This document shows, one piece after another, positions 52,865 to 61,950 of a stretch of DNA of 64,000 nucleotides. The notes beneath the pieces are model-generated. The model saw nothing but the letters and a program-made list of their open reading frames with translations, was not told the origin of the DNA and did no database searches. Made by a program: the position numbers and the translations under genes. Where the stretch lies: the NCBI GenBank assembly GCA_017453065.1, contig JAFTKW010000015.1:411054-475053 (forward strand). The letters are read 5' to 3'. This DNA comes from Lachnospiraceae bacterium (GTDB taxonomy: Bacteria > Bacillota > Clostridia > Lachnospirales > Lachnospiraceae). Position 1 is the stretch's first letter. Each line of letters opens with the position of its first letter.

Positions 52865-53786
52865 TAAGACAGTAAGGAATAGCTTTCTGCTTTTTCTGGC
52901 GGCGTTGATCTGGGGCATGGCATTTGTGTCTCAAAGCAAAGGGATGGAATATATGGGGCCTTTGACATTCAATGGAGTCAGAAGCCTTATCGGAGCCTTG
53001 ACTTTGGTGGTATACATAGCCATTACCTGCGCCAAAGGCAGTCGAGATTTGAAAAAGATTAATTGGAAAGCCACTGTTAAGGCCGGGCTTTGGTGTGGCG
53101 TGATTTTGACTACGGCAAGTACTTTTCAACAGTTTGGAATTGCCTATACCACAGTAGGTAAAGCGGGATTTATTACTACTTTGTACATTATTTTTGTACC
53201 CATTGCAGGTGTCTTCTTTAAGAAAAAGGTGGGACCTATGGTTTGGGTGGCGGCATGCTTGGCAGCTGCTGGAATGTATCTGTTGTGCATGACAGAAAGT
53301 TTTTCCTTGAGTGGTGGAGATACCATGGTGTTTTTGTGTGCATTGTTTTTTACGGCACACATCATGGTGATAGACCATTATGCCCAACAGGTGGATGGAG
53401 TGATTGTGTCCTGCATTCAGTTTGCAATGGCGGGAGTGATTTGTACGGTGGCAGCGCTTGTTTTTGAACAGCCAACAATGGCATCTTTAGGAGAAGGTGT
53501 GGTAGCACTTCTCTATGCGGGTGTTATGTCCTGCGGTGTGGCATATACGCTACAAATCGTAGGACAAAAGGGAGTCAATCCAACCGTAGCTGCGCTAATC
53601 TTAAGTTTAGAGTCAGTGGTGGCAACGGTAGCAGGCGTGTTGGCATTTCGCGTTGGATTACTGACCACAGATCAGACCATGACTGGAAGACAGGTTGCAG
53701 GCTGCGTGTTGGTTTTTGCTGGCGTTATCCTGGTGCAGCTTCCGTGGGAGAAATGGATTGGCAAGAAAGAAAAAAAGAATAATTGA
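52857..53786 (+). CDS. EamA/DMT family transporter
   Basis: A 309-residue membrane protein with ten hydrophobic helices in two homologous halves, typical of drug/metabolite transporters (FLAALIWGMAFVSQSKGMEY; GPLTFNGVRSLIG; LILSLESVVATVAGVL). The last segment ends in a basic tail. It probably exports or imports small metabolites. The start overlaps the kinase-like gene by 8 bases, so translation is coupled. The substrate is unknown. Confidence 0.9.
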   Translation: MNSKTVRNSFLLFLAALIWGMAFVSQSKGMEYMGPLTFNGVRSLIGALTLVVYIAITCAKGSRDLKKINWKATVKAGLWCGVILTTASTFQQFGIAYTTVGKAGFITTLYIIFVPIAGVFFKKKVGPMVWVAACLAAAGMYLLCMTESFSLSGGDTMVFLCALFFTAHIMVIDHYAQQVDGVIVSCIQFAMAGVICTVAALVFEQPTMASLGEGVVALLYAGVMSCGVAYTLQIVGQKGVNPTVAALILSLESVVATVAGVLAFRVGLLTTDQTMTGRQVAGCVLVFAGVILVQLPWEKWIGKKEKKNN

Positions 53787-53800
53787 TAGACGTTTTGGAC

Positions 53801-53833
53801 AAAATAGCAGGTAGAAATACCTGCTATTTTTTG
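53801..53833 (+). terminator. Rho-independent terminator after the EamA gene
   Basis: AAAATAGCAGGTA (53801-53813) pairs perfectly with TACCTGCTATTTT (53818-53830) around GAAA, followed by more Ts. Confidence 0.9.
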
Positions 53834-53875
53834 TGAAAGCGACGAGGCGAGCGCCATCATGCTTGCACAAATAGC
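53826..53875 (+). repeat. Post-terminator repeat element, copy 3
   Basis: Begins in the terminator T-run: TTTTTTGTGAAAGCGACGAGG, then CGAGCGCCATCA and TGCTTGCACAAATAGC. The first and last words match the element at 1088-1134. Confidence 0.55.
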
Positions 53876-53895
53876 AGGAATGAGAGGAGAAAGGT

Positions 53896-54252
53896 ATGGA
53901 TTATTTGAATGCTTTCTGGGTGGGCGGACTTGTATGTGCCCTTGCTCAAATTCTGTTGGAAAAAACCAAAATGCTGCCAGGAAGAGTTATGGTAACATTG
54001 GTGGTGCTGGGCTGCGTGTTGAACTTTGTAGGGGTATATGAAAACCTTTTAGAGTATGCAGGAGCAGGTGCCAGTGTGCCTCTGATGGGATTTGGAAACA
54101 GTCTTATGAAAGGGGTAAAGGAAGCAGTGGATGAATACGGGTTTATAGGCCTTTTTATGGGTGGCTTTAAGGCTGGTGCAGTAGGAAGTAGCGCTGCTTT
54201 GATACTTGCCATGCTGTCAGGTTTTATCTTTAAACCGAAGATGAAAAAATAG
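53896..54252 (+). CDS. spoVAE: Stage V sporulation protein AE
   Basis: A 118-residue membrane protein that matches SpoVAE (SpoVAEb type): FWVGGLVCALAQILLEKTKMLPGRVMV, VYENLLEYAGAGASVPLMGFGNSLMKG, and the four-helix pattern. It belongs to the dipicolinate channel complex. ATG 53896 follows GAGGAGAAAGG. It is 38 kb from spoVAC and separated from spoVAD by four unrelated genes. Upstream is a repeat element; no clear sigma G promoter was found. Confidence 0.9.
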   Translation: MDYLNAFWVGGLVCALAQILLEKTKMLPGRVMVTLVVLGCVLNFVGVYENLLEYAGAGASVPLMGFGNSLMKGVKEAVDEYGFIGLFMGGFKAGAVGSSAALILAMLSGFIFKPKMKK

Positions 54253-54337
54253 AATGAAGGTTTCAGCTGTCAAAACAATACAAAATCATTAAAAATTATT
54301 TAAGGTTTGTAATATTTCCCCATTTTTTGACGAATTG

Positions 54338-54346
54338 TGTTATGAT
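54338..54346 (+). promoter_or_regulatory. Extended -10 promoter of the LTA-synthase-like gene
   Basis: TGT-TATGAT (TG at 54338-54339, -10 at 54341-54346) fits an extended -10 element, 34 bases before the start. Confidence 0.45.
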
Positions 54347-54380
54347 AGAAAGGTACAAAAGTTCACGGAGATATTGCATT

Positions 54381-56576
54381 ATGAAAAAGATGTTTTTGAC
54401 CTTTACTTTAACCTTACTATATATGGAGATGATCTATCACTTTGCTTCCTTTGGGGTGGTAGGGATCAATCCACTTCTTGGTATTCCAGTGATACTTGCG
54501 GTGGCGGGGCTGGAGACGATGCTGGTGGGCTTCTTCAAGAGAAAAGTGAATCTGGCTATTATGTGGATATTGCTGGCAGTGGACTATTTGCTTTATGCAT
54601 GTCAGATAGTTTATTTGAGTATATTCAAGCAACCTATGTTGGTGGCTGCTGTCACCAATGCGGGAGGAGCGGCGCTTACCAATTTCTGGCGCGAGACCTT
54701 GCAGGGTATTTTCTCCAACACTGTGAATTTGTTGTTGCTGGCTCTTCCTTTCGTATCTATAGGTGTGCTTTTGTATTTTGAGATTTTGAACCTTCGAAGC
54801 CACAGAGGCAAAGAGAGATTGCTGTCCCTTGGTCTGACTTTGGGAGGAGCAGCACTTTCCGCTTTGGTATTGGTGGTGGGATATTTCGCTGAATTTGAAT
54901 ATTATCAAGAGTATCAGGAATTTTATGATCCATCCATGATCATCGAAAATTATGGTGTAATGGCCTCTCTTCAGAGAGATGCGCTTGGAGATATTCTTCC
55001 AGAAAAGGAGGTAGACATGAGCGCATGGCTGGAGTATCAGCAGGATACGCCTATAGCCAGCAGCGAGCCTACTAGCGAGCCAGAGAGTGATCAGCAGGAA
55101 AGCGATTCGACAGTAGTAGAGAGTACGGAGGAACTTCCACCAGAGGAAGTTGTTGATACTTCACCAAATGTATTGCCAATTGACTTTGAAGCGCTTACTG
55201 CAAGTGCGGATACGAAGGCACTTAAGAAACTGGTGAATTATCTGCAGACTATGACACCTACCAATCGCAATGAATACACTGGCCTGTTTGAAGGATACAA
55301 TTTGATTTTCCTTACAGCAGAAGGTTTTTCTACCTATGCGATTGACGAAACATTGACTCCTACTTTGTACAAGATGACTCATTCTGGTATCGTGGTGGAA
55401 GATTATTATGTTCCATTGTGGCAAACCAGTACCAGTGATGGTGAGTATGTGAATATGACTGGATTGATTCCAGACCAGCAGTTTAGTATGGAAAGATCTG
55501 CTGCAAATGAACAGCCATTCTCCCTGGCGGCATATTTTGCTAGAGAGGGCGTACGCAGCTATGCATTCCACAACAATTCGCTGTCCTATTATGACAGACA
55601 TTTAAGTCATCCAAACCTAGGATATTATTTTAAGGCAAGCAAACTTGGTTCTCTCAGCAAGGAGGAATGGGGTGATCATCTCTTTGAGATGGAGCATCCA
55701 AAGTATTGGCCAGCCTCTGACCTTGAGATGATGGAGGCAACCCTGCCTGATTACATAGACGACGAAAGATTTAATGTATATTACATGACCATCTCTGGTC
55801 ACATGAATTACAATTTCTCCGGAAACAAGATGGCAAGCATCAACAAAGCTGCTGTAGCTGAATTGCCATATTCAGAGGAAGGAAGAGCTTATATCGCCTG
55901 CAATTTAGAATTGGAGAAGGCGTTGACTTATCTGGTCGAAGAACTGGAGAAGGCTGGCAAATTAGACAATACCGTAATTTGTCTCAGCGCGGACCATTAT
56001 CCATACGGTATGGAAATTGCAAATCTAGAGGAATTGGCAGGAAGAGAATTAGAAGGAACTTTGGATATTTACCGCAATAGTTTGATTCTGTGGAACAGCC
56101 AGATGGAGACCATCACGGTAGACAAAACCTGCTATGCAGCAGATATTCTTCCAACCCTGCTTAATTTGTTTGGCTTTGAGTATGATTCCAGACTGTATGC
56201 GGGAAGAGATATGCTTTCCGACAGTCCATCTCTGGTAATCTTTGCAAACAAGAGTTTTATTACAGATACAATATCTTACAACAAAAAGGCGAAACTGACA
56301 GAGTCAAGGACAGAAGATCCAGTGGACGAAGAGTATTTTGATGCCATGAAGACCATGGTAAAGGCTATCTATGATTACAGCGCAGGGGTATTAAACAATG
56401 ATTTCTACAAGTATGTAGCAGATGCATTGCCAGAGGAGTATACCGTAGTGCCCCAGTTTCCACCAAAGCCTCCACGAGTGGAGGAAGAAGCTCCTACAGA
56501 AGGGGATGGTAGCGAAGGTTCTACCGAAACAGTCACAGAGAGTGAAGCGCAGAGTGCCACTGAGAGTGTACAATAA
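54381..56576 (+). CDS. Lipoteichoic acid synthase-like sulfatase
   Basis: A 731-residue protein: five N-terminal membrane helices (up to about 180), a Ser/Glu-rich linker (about 228-260) and an extracellular sulfatase-type phosphoglycerol transferase domain. The catalytic Thr is probably T349 (WQTSTSDGE), and a later metal site is SADHYPYG. LtaS-type enzymes polymerise glycerophosphate onto lipid anchors. The tail is a Pro/Glu/Ser-rich stretch (PPKPPRVEEEAP). ATG 54381 is preferred (GGAGA upstream). Whether the product is lipoteichoic acid cannot be shown here. Confidence 0.87.
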   Translation: MKKMFLTFTLTLLYMEMIYHFASFGVVGINPLLGIPVILAVAGLETMLVGFFKRKVNLAIMWILLAVDYLLYACQIVYLSIFKQPMLVAAVTNAGGAALTNFWRETLQGIFSNTVNLLLLALPFVSIGVLLYFEILNLRSHRGKERLLSLGLTLGGAALSALVLVVGYFAEFEYYQEYQEFYDPSMIIENYGVMASLQRDALGDILPEKEVDMSAWLEYQQDTPIASSEPTSEPESDQQESDSTVVESTEELPPEEVVDTSPNVLPIDFEALTASADTKALKKLVNYLQTMTPTNRNEYTGLFEGYNLIFLTAEGFSTYAIDETLTPTLYKMTHSGIVVEDYYVPLWQTSTSDGEYVNMTGLIPDQQFSMERSAANEQPFSLAAYFAREGVRSYAFHNNSLSYYDRHLSHPNLGYYFKASKLGSLSKEEWGDHLFEMEHPKYWPASDLEMMEATLPDYIDDERFNVYYMTISGHMNYNFSGNKMASINKAAVAELPYSEEGRAYIACNLELEKALTYLVEELEKAGKLDNTVICLSADHYPYGMEIANLEELAGRELEGTLDIYRNSLILWNSQMETITVDKTCYAADILPTLLNLFGFEYDSRLYAGRDMLSDSPSLVIFANKSFITDTISYNKKAKLTESRTEDPVDEEYFDAMKTMVKAIYDYSAGVLNNDFYKYVADALPEEYTVVPQFPPKPPRVEEEAPTEGDGSEGSTETVTESEAQSATESVQ

Positions 56577-56585
56577 ATAAAAAAT

Positions 56586-56635
56586 AAGAGTTCGTTTTCC
56601 GAAATTGGTTACACTAGGAAACGAACTCTTTTTAT
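56586..56635. terminator. Bidirectional terminator
   Basis: AAGAGTTCGTTTTCC (56586-56600) pairs with GGAAACGAACTCTT (56617-56630), then TTTATT. It lies between convergent genes. Confidence 0.8.
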
Positions 56636-56649
56636 TTTCATATGATATT

Positions 56650-57156
56650 CTAGGAAAGAATTTCAAAGCCAACCTCTTTTTTGCCGAGATAGGTTTTGAG
56701 ACTTTCATCCCACAGTTTGTCGGGTTCTTTGTCCATGAGAAAGGAATGAAAAGAGGTTGCAGTGGTAAGAAGGGTTTTCCCACCGTCAAAACGAATGGTA
56801 AGTACTAACGCTTTGATCTGTTCTTCTTTCACTTGGGTAGTTCCCTTTGCCAAGATGGATGGTACATGTTCTGGAAGAAGGTGAAGCACAATCTTGAAAT
56901 TGAGAGGAGTGTGCTTACCTTTGATGAGATCAAAAATCTGTCCTCTGACAGACTTCCATGTGATGAAAGGATATGTGCCTGTAGGGTAGGAGGCGGGGTC
57001 ATCATCGCCGTAAAATTCCAAGTGCTGAGTTCCGTCGATGATATGCGTGTAGGCCCCTGTAATGGTGGCCTCCTGCAAGAGGAAAATATCGAATATATCC
57101 GTTGAAAGTAACTGGTTCATAAACTGTTTCATGGATGTGATTTGTAATGCAATCAT
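56650..57156 (-). CDS. DUF5721 family protein
   Basis: A 168-residue cytoplasmic protein. The words MIALQITSMKQFMNQLLSTDIFD, FLLQEATITGAYTHIIDG and FKIVLHLLPEHVPSILAKG recall DUF5721, a family seen in Clostridia with no known function. The start at 57156 (with GAGG upstream on the minus strand) is preferred over 57207. It is monocistronic. Assignment to the family is from memory of its pattern, so moderate. Confidence 0.65.
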   Translation of the reverse strand: MIALQITSMKQFMNQLLSTDIFDIFLLQEATITGAYTHIIDGTQHLEFYGDDDPASYPTGTYPFITWKSVRGQIFDLIKGKHTPLNFKIVLHLLPEHVPSILAKGTTQVKEEQIKALVLTIRFDGGKTLLTTATSFHSFLMDKEPDKLWDESLKTYLGKKEVGFEILS

Positions 57157-57366
57157 GTGTGATACCTCGTTTGGAAAAGAGTGGTGCTTTAGGTCAAAGC
57201 ACTGCAATTAGTATAGTACATTTTTTGTGAAAAGTATATGTTTTTCCTTTACTTATTAGTGAGTGTATGCTAGCATCAAAAGTGGTAATCAAAACTACAT
57301 TTAAAGGTTTTAGAAGTGAGCCTATTTAGAAATTAACACCCTTGGGTGTATGAAATGGAGAACAGT

Positions 57367-58206
57367 ATGAGTTTTAAAATTGTTGTGGATAGCTGTTGTG
57401 AAATACCAGAAGAATTTAAAAATGATCCTAGATTTGAAAGTGTCCCTTTGATGCTTGAGATTGGGGATTATGTGATACCAGATGATGAGAAATTTGATCA
57501 GGTGGATTTTTTGCGCAGAATTGCAGAGTATCCTAAGGCAGCCAAATCAGCTTGTCCTTCTCCTGAAAAATATATGGAAGCATACAATGCGGATGCAGAA
57601 GATATCTATGTGGTAACCTTATCGTCCCATCTTAGTGGAAGCTATGAAAGTGCAAATTTGGGCAAGCGCCTTTATGAAGAAACCTATGGGATGAAGAAGA
57701 ATATTTATGTGGTGGATTCAGAGTCTGCCAGCTGTGGGGAGACAAAGATAGCGTTAAAGATTTGTGAACTTGCAGAAAGTGGAATGAAATTTGAAGATAT
57801 CGTGGAATATATTGAAAAGTTTCGAGATGAACAGATCACATATTTTGTGCTGGATAATTTGGAGACGCTTCGCAAAAATGGAAGACTTTCCAATGTGAAA
57901 GCGCTTGTGGCATCTACCTTGAGCATTAAGCCTGTTATGGGTGCAGACCATGGAGTAATCATTCAAAGAGCGCAATGTATCGGATTGAAGAAGGCCTTTG
58001 CAAAGATGACAGATTTAATCGCTGCTGAGATTAAGGATGGCAAAGACAAGGTGATTCGAATTGCACATTGTAACTGCCCAGACCGAGCAGAGGTAGTGAA
58101 GAAACTTTTGGAAACCAAAGTGCAGTGCAAGGCAATCTATATCCAGAGTACAGGAGGACTGAGCACTCTGTATGCAAACGATGGTGGTATCATTGTGGCA
58201 GTGTAG
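57367..58206 (+). CDS. DegV family fatty acid-binding protein
   Basis: A 279-residue DegV protein (start ATG 57367 with GGAG 6 bases upstream; GTG 57346 and ATG 57355 are also in frame). It has the DegV pattern: FKIVVDSCCEIPEEF, SACPSPEKY, VTLSSHLSGSYESA, VDSESASCGE, NGRLSNVKALVASTLSIKPV. DegV proteins bind fatty acids, often as FakB partners of the FakA kinase that makes acyl phosphates. No fakA is adjacent. No good terminator was found after it. Confidence 0.92.
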   Translation: MSFKIVVDSCCEIPEEFKNDPRFESVPLMLEIGDYVIPDDEKFDQVDFLRRIAEYPKAAKSACPSPEKYMEAYNADAEDIYVVTLSSHLSGSYESANLGKRLYEETYGMKKNIYVVDSESASCGETKIALKICELAESGMKFEDIVEYIEKFRDEQITYFVLDNLETLRKNGRLSNVKALVASTLSIKPVMGADHGVIIQRAQCIGLKKAFAKMTDLIAAEIKDGKDKVIRIAHCNCPDRAEVVKKLLETKVQCKAIYIQSTGGLSTLYANDGGIIVAV

Positions 58207-58243
58207 TCAGTGGCATATACCCTGAAACGCAAGTGGATATGGG

Positions 58244-58963
58244 CTAGTTTGCTTTGTATTCTTGCATCATGAGTTTGGCATATTTCAAAACTGAAGAATT
58301 GGTATAGAAACTTTGACCGTCTTTCATAATTATTTTATGGAAGGCGGTTTTTGCTATGTGTCTGGCATTGACTAAAGTCTTTTCTGTAGGGCACAAAAAG
58401 CAAGGAAACTGCTGAATCTGACCAAAAAGATTGGATGCGGAGGAAGGGATAAGCACTTCTTTGCCATCTGCGAGAGTGACTAGTAGATTGCGTCCTTTTT
58501 CTTTGGCATGCATAATGTCCGCTTCTATGACATAGAGAGTTTCTTTTTGAGAACGAAGCTCGATGGTATGCTCTGTGTTTGCCAGACGAAGCAGGGCATG
58601 GTCAATGATTTCTGTCAATTCGGCGCGGCGGATAGGCTTGTCTAAGAATAGAAATTGATCCTGTGGAGCGAAGCTCAAGTCCATGCTCCGATAATCCATG
58701 TCGGAACAACAGAAAACGATGGGTGCTTTTACTCCAAGTGCGACAAGCTTTTCGGCGATTTGAACGGCGTGTTCCTCGCTTTTGCAAATGTCCAAGATAA
58801 AGACATCATACTGCATCGGTTTGGTGAGCAGAGAAGCAGCACTGCCATAGGAATCTACATAAAGAGGTCCTGTTACCGGGATTCGATTCAAAGATTCTCT
58901 TTGAAGTAGGCGTTCTGACTGCTTGCGGTCAGCGGTATTGTCGTCACAAAGTGCTACGTGCAT
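58244..58963 (-). CDS. LytTR-type response regulator
   Basis: A 239-residue protein with a receiver domain (about 1-120; HVALCDDNTADRK with the acidic pocket, the phosphoacceptor Asp in VFILDIC, and a conserved Lys in LDKPIRR) and a C-terminal LytTR DNA-binding domain (about 135-235; KEKGRNLLVTLADGKEVLIPSS, LVNARHIAK). A perfect AGGAGG precedes the start. No histidine kinase is adjacent, so it is an orphan. LytTR regulators often control virulence, bacteriocin or cell-wall genes. The 188 bases upstream to 59152 hold a minus-strand terminator and no gene. Confidence 0.9.
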   Translation of the reverse strand: MHVALCDDNTADRKQSERLLQRESLNRIPVTGPLYVDSYGSAASLLTKPMQYDVFILDICKSEEHAVQIAEKLVALGVKAPIVFCCSDMDYRSMDLSFAPQDQFLFLDKPIRRAELTEIIDHALLRLANTEHTIELRSQKETLYVIEADIMHAKEKGRNLLVTLADGKEVLIPSSASNLFGQIQQFPCFLCPTEKTLVNARHIAKTAFHKIIMKDGQSFYTNSSVLKYAKLMMQEYKAN

Positions 58964-59106
58964 GGTGGACCTCCTGAGTATCTATTAGAGGGGTAAATTT
59001 ACCTCTTTCGTTTGTTGTTATTCACACAGTAATCATACACCCATAAGGGGAGTGTTGCTAACTAGATATTGCTAAAAAAGTAGTCAAAAGTTTGTTGGCG
59101 TGGCAT

Positions 59107-59142
59107 AAAAAAACGTTGGCAGAATACTGCCAACGTTTTTAC
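59107..59142. terminator. Rho-independent terminator (minus strand operon)
   Basis: AAAAACGTTGGCAG (59109-59122) pairs with CTGCCAACGTTTTT (59127-59140) around AATA; read on the minus strand it ends the argG-DUF1294 transcript. Confidence 0.88.
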
Positions 59143-59152
59143 GCCATTTATG

Positions 59153-59449
59153 TTACATGGTCAAGATTTGGATTGGTGAATAGGCAAATAGGAAAAATAA
59201 GAGTGCAACCTGAAGAACCAATATAGCAGGCATGCCATAGACAAAGTACCATTTGCGCGTCTTGTGACGGAAGGTATACATGCCAAAAATGGATCCAATG
59301 CTACCGCCAATCAAGGCCACAATGAACAGGGTTGCCTCTGGAATACGAAAGGTGCCTTTTACGGCTTTGCGTTTGTCGATTCCCATAAGCCCAAATCCGA
59401 TGAAATTAACCAGTACAATATATGCGGTGATAATCAAAAGAACTTCCAT
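59153..59449 (-). CDS. DUF1294 family membrane protein
   Basis: A 98-residue protein with three or four hydrophobic helices and the DUF1294 words FGLMGIDKRKAVKGTFRIPEATLF and GGSIGSIFGMYTFRHKTRKWYF. The family is found alone or fused to cold-shock domains, and its function is unknown. It begins 3 bases after the argG stop on the same strand and shares its terminator, so it is likely cotranscribed with argG. Confidence 0.85.
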   Translation of the reverse strand: MEVLLIITAYIVLVNFIGFGLMGIDKRKAVKGTFRIPEATLFIVALIGGSIGSIFGMYTFRHKTRKWYFVYGMPAILVLQVALLFFLFAYSPIQILTM

Positions 59450-59452
59450 AAA

Positions 59453-60673
59453 TTATTTCTTACCTTCTACTTCCTGCATTTTCATAGCGCGAACTTTGCA
59501 GGAAAGACCAAACAAGTTGATGAAGCCTTCTGCATCGTGGTGGTCATACAAATCACCAGTTGTAAAGGATGCGATGGATTCATTGTAAAGAGAATATGGA
59601 GAAGTAGTTCCAGCTTTGATGATGTTTCCTTTGTAGAGTTTGAACTTAACTTCGCCAGTTACATATTCCTGAGTCTTCTCGATGAAAGCCTGCTGTGCTT
59701 CGCGAAGAGGGGTGAACCACTTTCCTTCGTATACCAGATCAGCAAAACGGTTGCCCATTTCCTTTTTCTGGGTGTATGTATCTCTGTCGAGAATGAGCTC
59801 TTCGAGCTGTTGGTGAGCTTCCATAAGGATGGTTCCACCAGGAGTTTCATATACACCACGAGATTTCATACCAACTACACGGTTTTCAACAATATCGACA
59901 ATACCTACACCGTGTTTGCCACCCAATTTATTGAGCTCACGAACGATGTCTGCATATTTCATAGCTTTGCCATTTACGGAAGTAGGAATACCTTTTTCAA
60001 AAGTGATTGTTACATATTCGCCTTCCTCTGGAGCATTTTCAGGAGTGGTGCCAAGAACAAGCAGGTGAGCGTAATTTGGCTCGTTTGCTGGATCTTCCAA
60101 TTCCAAACCTTCATGGCTGATATGCCAGATGTTGCGGTCGCGGCTATAAGAGGAGTCTGCAGAGAAAGGAAGGTCGATTCCATGTGCTTTGCAGTACTCG
60201 ATTTCGGATTCACGGGAATCCATAGTCCACTTGTCGTTTCTCCATGCAGCGATAATTTTGATATCTGGAGCCAATGCTTTGATGCCAAGTTCGAAACGAA
60301 TCTGGTCGTTTCCTTTACCTGTTGCGCCGTGGCAGATAGCGGTAGCGCCTTCTTTACGAGCGATTTCAACCAACTTCTTTGCGATAAGTGGTCTAGCCAT
60401 AGAAGTGCCGAGCAGATATTTGTTCTCATATACAGCGTGTGCCTGTACACAAGGAGCGATGTATTCTTCACAGAATTCATCCACTACATCAAGGATGTAT
60501 AATTTTTCAGCACCGCAGAATTTAGCACGTGCATCCAATCCATCCAATTCTTCTTCCTGACCACAGTCGATACAAACACATACTACTTCGTAATCGAAGT
60601 TTTCTTTTAACCATGGAATAATTGCGGTAGTATCAAGACCGCCTGAATAAGCGAGAATAACCTTTTCTTTCAT
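59453..60673 (-). CDS. argG: Argininosuccinate synthase
   Basis: A 406-residue enzyme, normal length. It joins citrulline and aspartate with ATP. The P-loop ILAYSGGLDTTAIIPWL lies near the start. The family motifs AICHGATGKGNDQIRFE and VYETPGGTILMEAH are also present. Start 60673 has AGGAG 8 bases upstream; the extension to 60700 lacks support. It is divergent from argC, with shared ArgR-like sites between, and followed by the DUF1294 gene. argH is not in the window. Confidence 0.97.
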   Translation of the reverse strand: MKEKVILAYSGGLDTTAIIPWLKENFDYEVVCVCIDCGQEEELDGLDARAKFCGAEKLYILDVVDEFCEEYIAPCVQAHAVYENKYLLGTSMARPLIAKKLVEIARKEGATAICHGATGKGNDQIRFELGIKALAPDIKIIAAWRNDKWTMDSRESEIEYCKAHGIDLPFSADSSYSRDRNIWHISHEGLELEDPANEPNYAHLLVLGTTPENAPEEGEYVTITFEKGIPTSVNGKAMKYADIVRELNKLGGKHGVGIVDIVENRVVGMKSRGVYETPGGTILMEAHQQLEELILDRDTYTQKKEMGNRFADLVYEGKWFTPLREAQQAFIEKTQEYVTGEVKFKLYKGNIIKAGTTSPYSLYNESIASFTTGDLYDHHDAEGFINLFGLSCKVRAMKMQEVEGKK

Positions 60674-60757
60674 AATATATCTCCTTTGCCTGTGTTTCAT
60701 AAATCGTAAACACTATACAACATTTCCTTGCAAAATGCAATAGGGTGTTATAAAATA

Positions 60758-60827
60758 ATTTGCATAAAATAAATCGGTTGTGTATAATTATGCAATCATA
60801 GAGAGAGTATGCATTTTCGGTATTCAT
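60758..60827. promoter_or_regulatory. ARG-box-like sites between argG and argC
   Basis: Three sites resemble the ArgR recognition motif: TTTGCATAAAATAAAT (60759-60774), TGTATAATTATGCA (60781-60794) and TATGCATTTTCGGTATTCAT (60808-60827). They lie in the divergent promoter region and could bind an ArgR/AhrC repressor. Confidence 0.55.
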
Positions 60828-60841
60828 TTTTGAAAAGACTG

Positions 60842-60850
60842 TGTTATACT
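60842..60850 (+). promoter_or_regulatory. Extended -10 promoter of argC
   Basis: TGT-TATACT (60842-60850) fits an extended -10. The ARG-like site 60808-60827 overlaps the place where a -35 would lie. Confidence 0.5.
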
Positions 60851-60891
60851 GTTAGTTGGGTTTATATTTAAGTAGAAAAGAGGAGAATATT

Positions 60892-61950
60892 ATGGTTAAG
60901 GTTGGAATTATCGGTGCGACAGGCTATGCGGGAGGAGAGTTGGTGCGTATTCTTGCAAAACACCCTCAGGCACAGATTGTATGGTATGGATCAAAGAGTT
61001 ATATTGGAAAGAAATATTATCAGGTTTATAGAAATATGTTCCAGATAGTGGAGGATGAATGCTTGGACGACAATCTTCCAGAACTGGCAAAGCAGGTGGA
61101 TGTAATCTTTACAGCGACGCCTCAGGGTTACCTGGCATCTATTTTGACAGAGGAAATTTTGTCTCAGGTCAAGATTGTAGATTTAAGTGCAGACTATCGT
61201 ATTAAAGATGTGGCTATCTATGAAAAGTGGTATGGTATTGAGCACAAATCTCCACAGTTTATTGAGGAGGCTGTTTACGGTCTTTGTGAGATTAATCGCA
61301 GCAAGGTCAATGCAGATACCAGATTGATTGCAAACCCAGGCTGTTATACCACATGTTCTATTTTGACTATTTATCCACTTGTAAAAGAGGGACTTATTGA
61401 TGTAAATACCATCATCGTAGATGCCAAGTCAGGCACATCAGGTGCAGGACGTGGCGCTAAGGTGCCAAACCTGTTCTGTGAAGTAAATGAGAGCATTAAA
61501 GCGTATGGTGTGGCATCCCATCGTCATACCCCTGAAATCGAAGAACAGCTTGGCTATGCAGGGAACTGTGAAGTGACACTCAACTTTACACCACACTTGG
61601 TTCCTATGAACAGAGGAATCCTTGCTACAGCGTATGCAACTTTAAATAAGAAAGCAGATGGCAGCCTTCCTACGCAGGAGGAAGTACGCGCAGCTTATGA
61701 TAAATATTATAAAGAAGAGAAGTTTGTGCGTGTCCTTGAGGCTGGTGAATGCCCAGAAACCAAATGGGTAGAAGGCAGTAACTATGTGGATGTGAACTTT
61801 GTGATTGATGAGCGAACAGGAAGAGTCATCATGATGGGCGCAATCGACAACCTTGTAAAAGGTGCAGCTGGCCAGGCAGTACAAAATATGAACCTTCTCT
61901 TTGGGCTTCCAGAGGATATGGGATTGGATTTGGTTCCTTGCTTCCCATAA
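60892..61950 (+). CDS. argC: N-acetyl-gamma-glutamyl-phosphate reductase
   Basis: A 352-residue NADP-dependent reductase, the third step of ornithine synthesis. The Rossmann motif GIIGATGYAGGELVR starts at about residue 5, and the catalytic Cys lies in IANPGCYTTCSI. SGAGRGAK and HRHTPEIEEQL complete the family pattern. ATG 60892 has GAGGAGA upstream; the ORF could start at 60856 but without support. A terminator follows. argB and argD are not visible, so the arginine genes are spread. Confidence 0.97.
   Translation: MVKVGIIGATGYAGGELVRILAKHPQAQIVWYGSKSYIGKKYYQVYRNMFQIVEDECLDDNLPELAKQVDVIFTATPQGYLASILTEEILSQVKIVDLSADYRIKDVAIYEKWYGIEHKSPQFIEEAVYGLCEINRSKVNADTRLIANPGCYTTCSILTIYPLVKEGLIDVNTIIVDAKSGTSGAGRGAKVPNLFCEVNESIKAYGVASHRHTPEIEEQLGYAGNCEVTLNFTPHLVPMNRGILATAYATLNKKADGSLPTQEEVRAAYDKYYKEEKFVRVLEAGECPETKWVEGSNYVDVNFVIDERTGRVIMMGAIDNLVKGAAGQAVQNMNLLFGLPEDMGLDLVPCFP

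Noticed and set aside
53833-53861. Sigma G promoter for spoVAE
   Set aside because: CATCATG resembles the -10, but no GHATR -35 element lies 17-18 bases upstream, so support is too weak.
59264-60502. Plus-strand ORF of 412 residues opposite argG
   Set aside because: Antisense of argG, whose motifs and length are exact.
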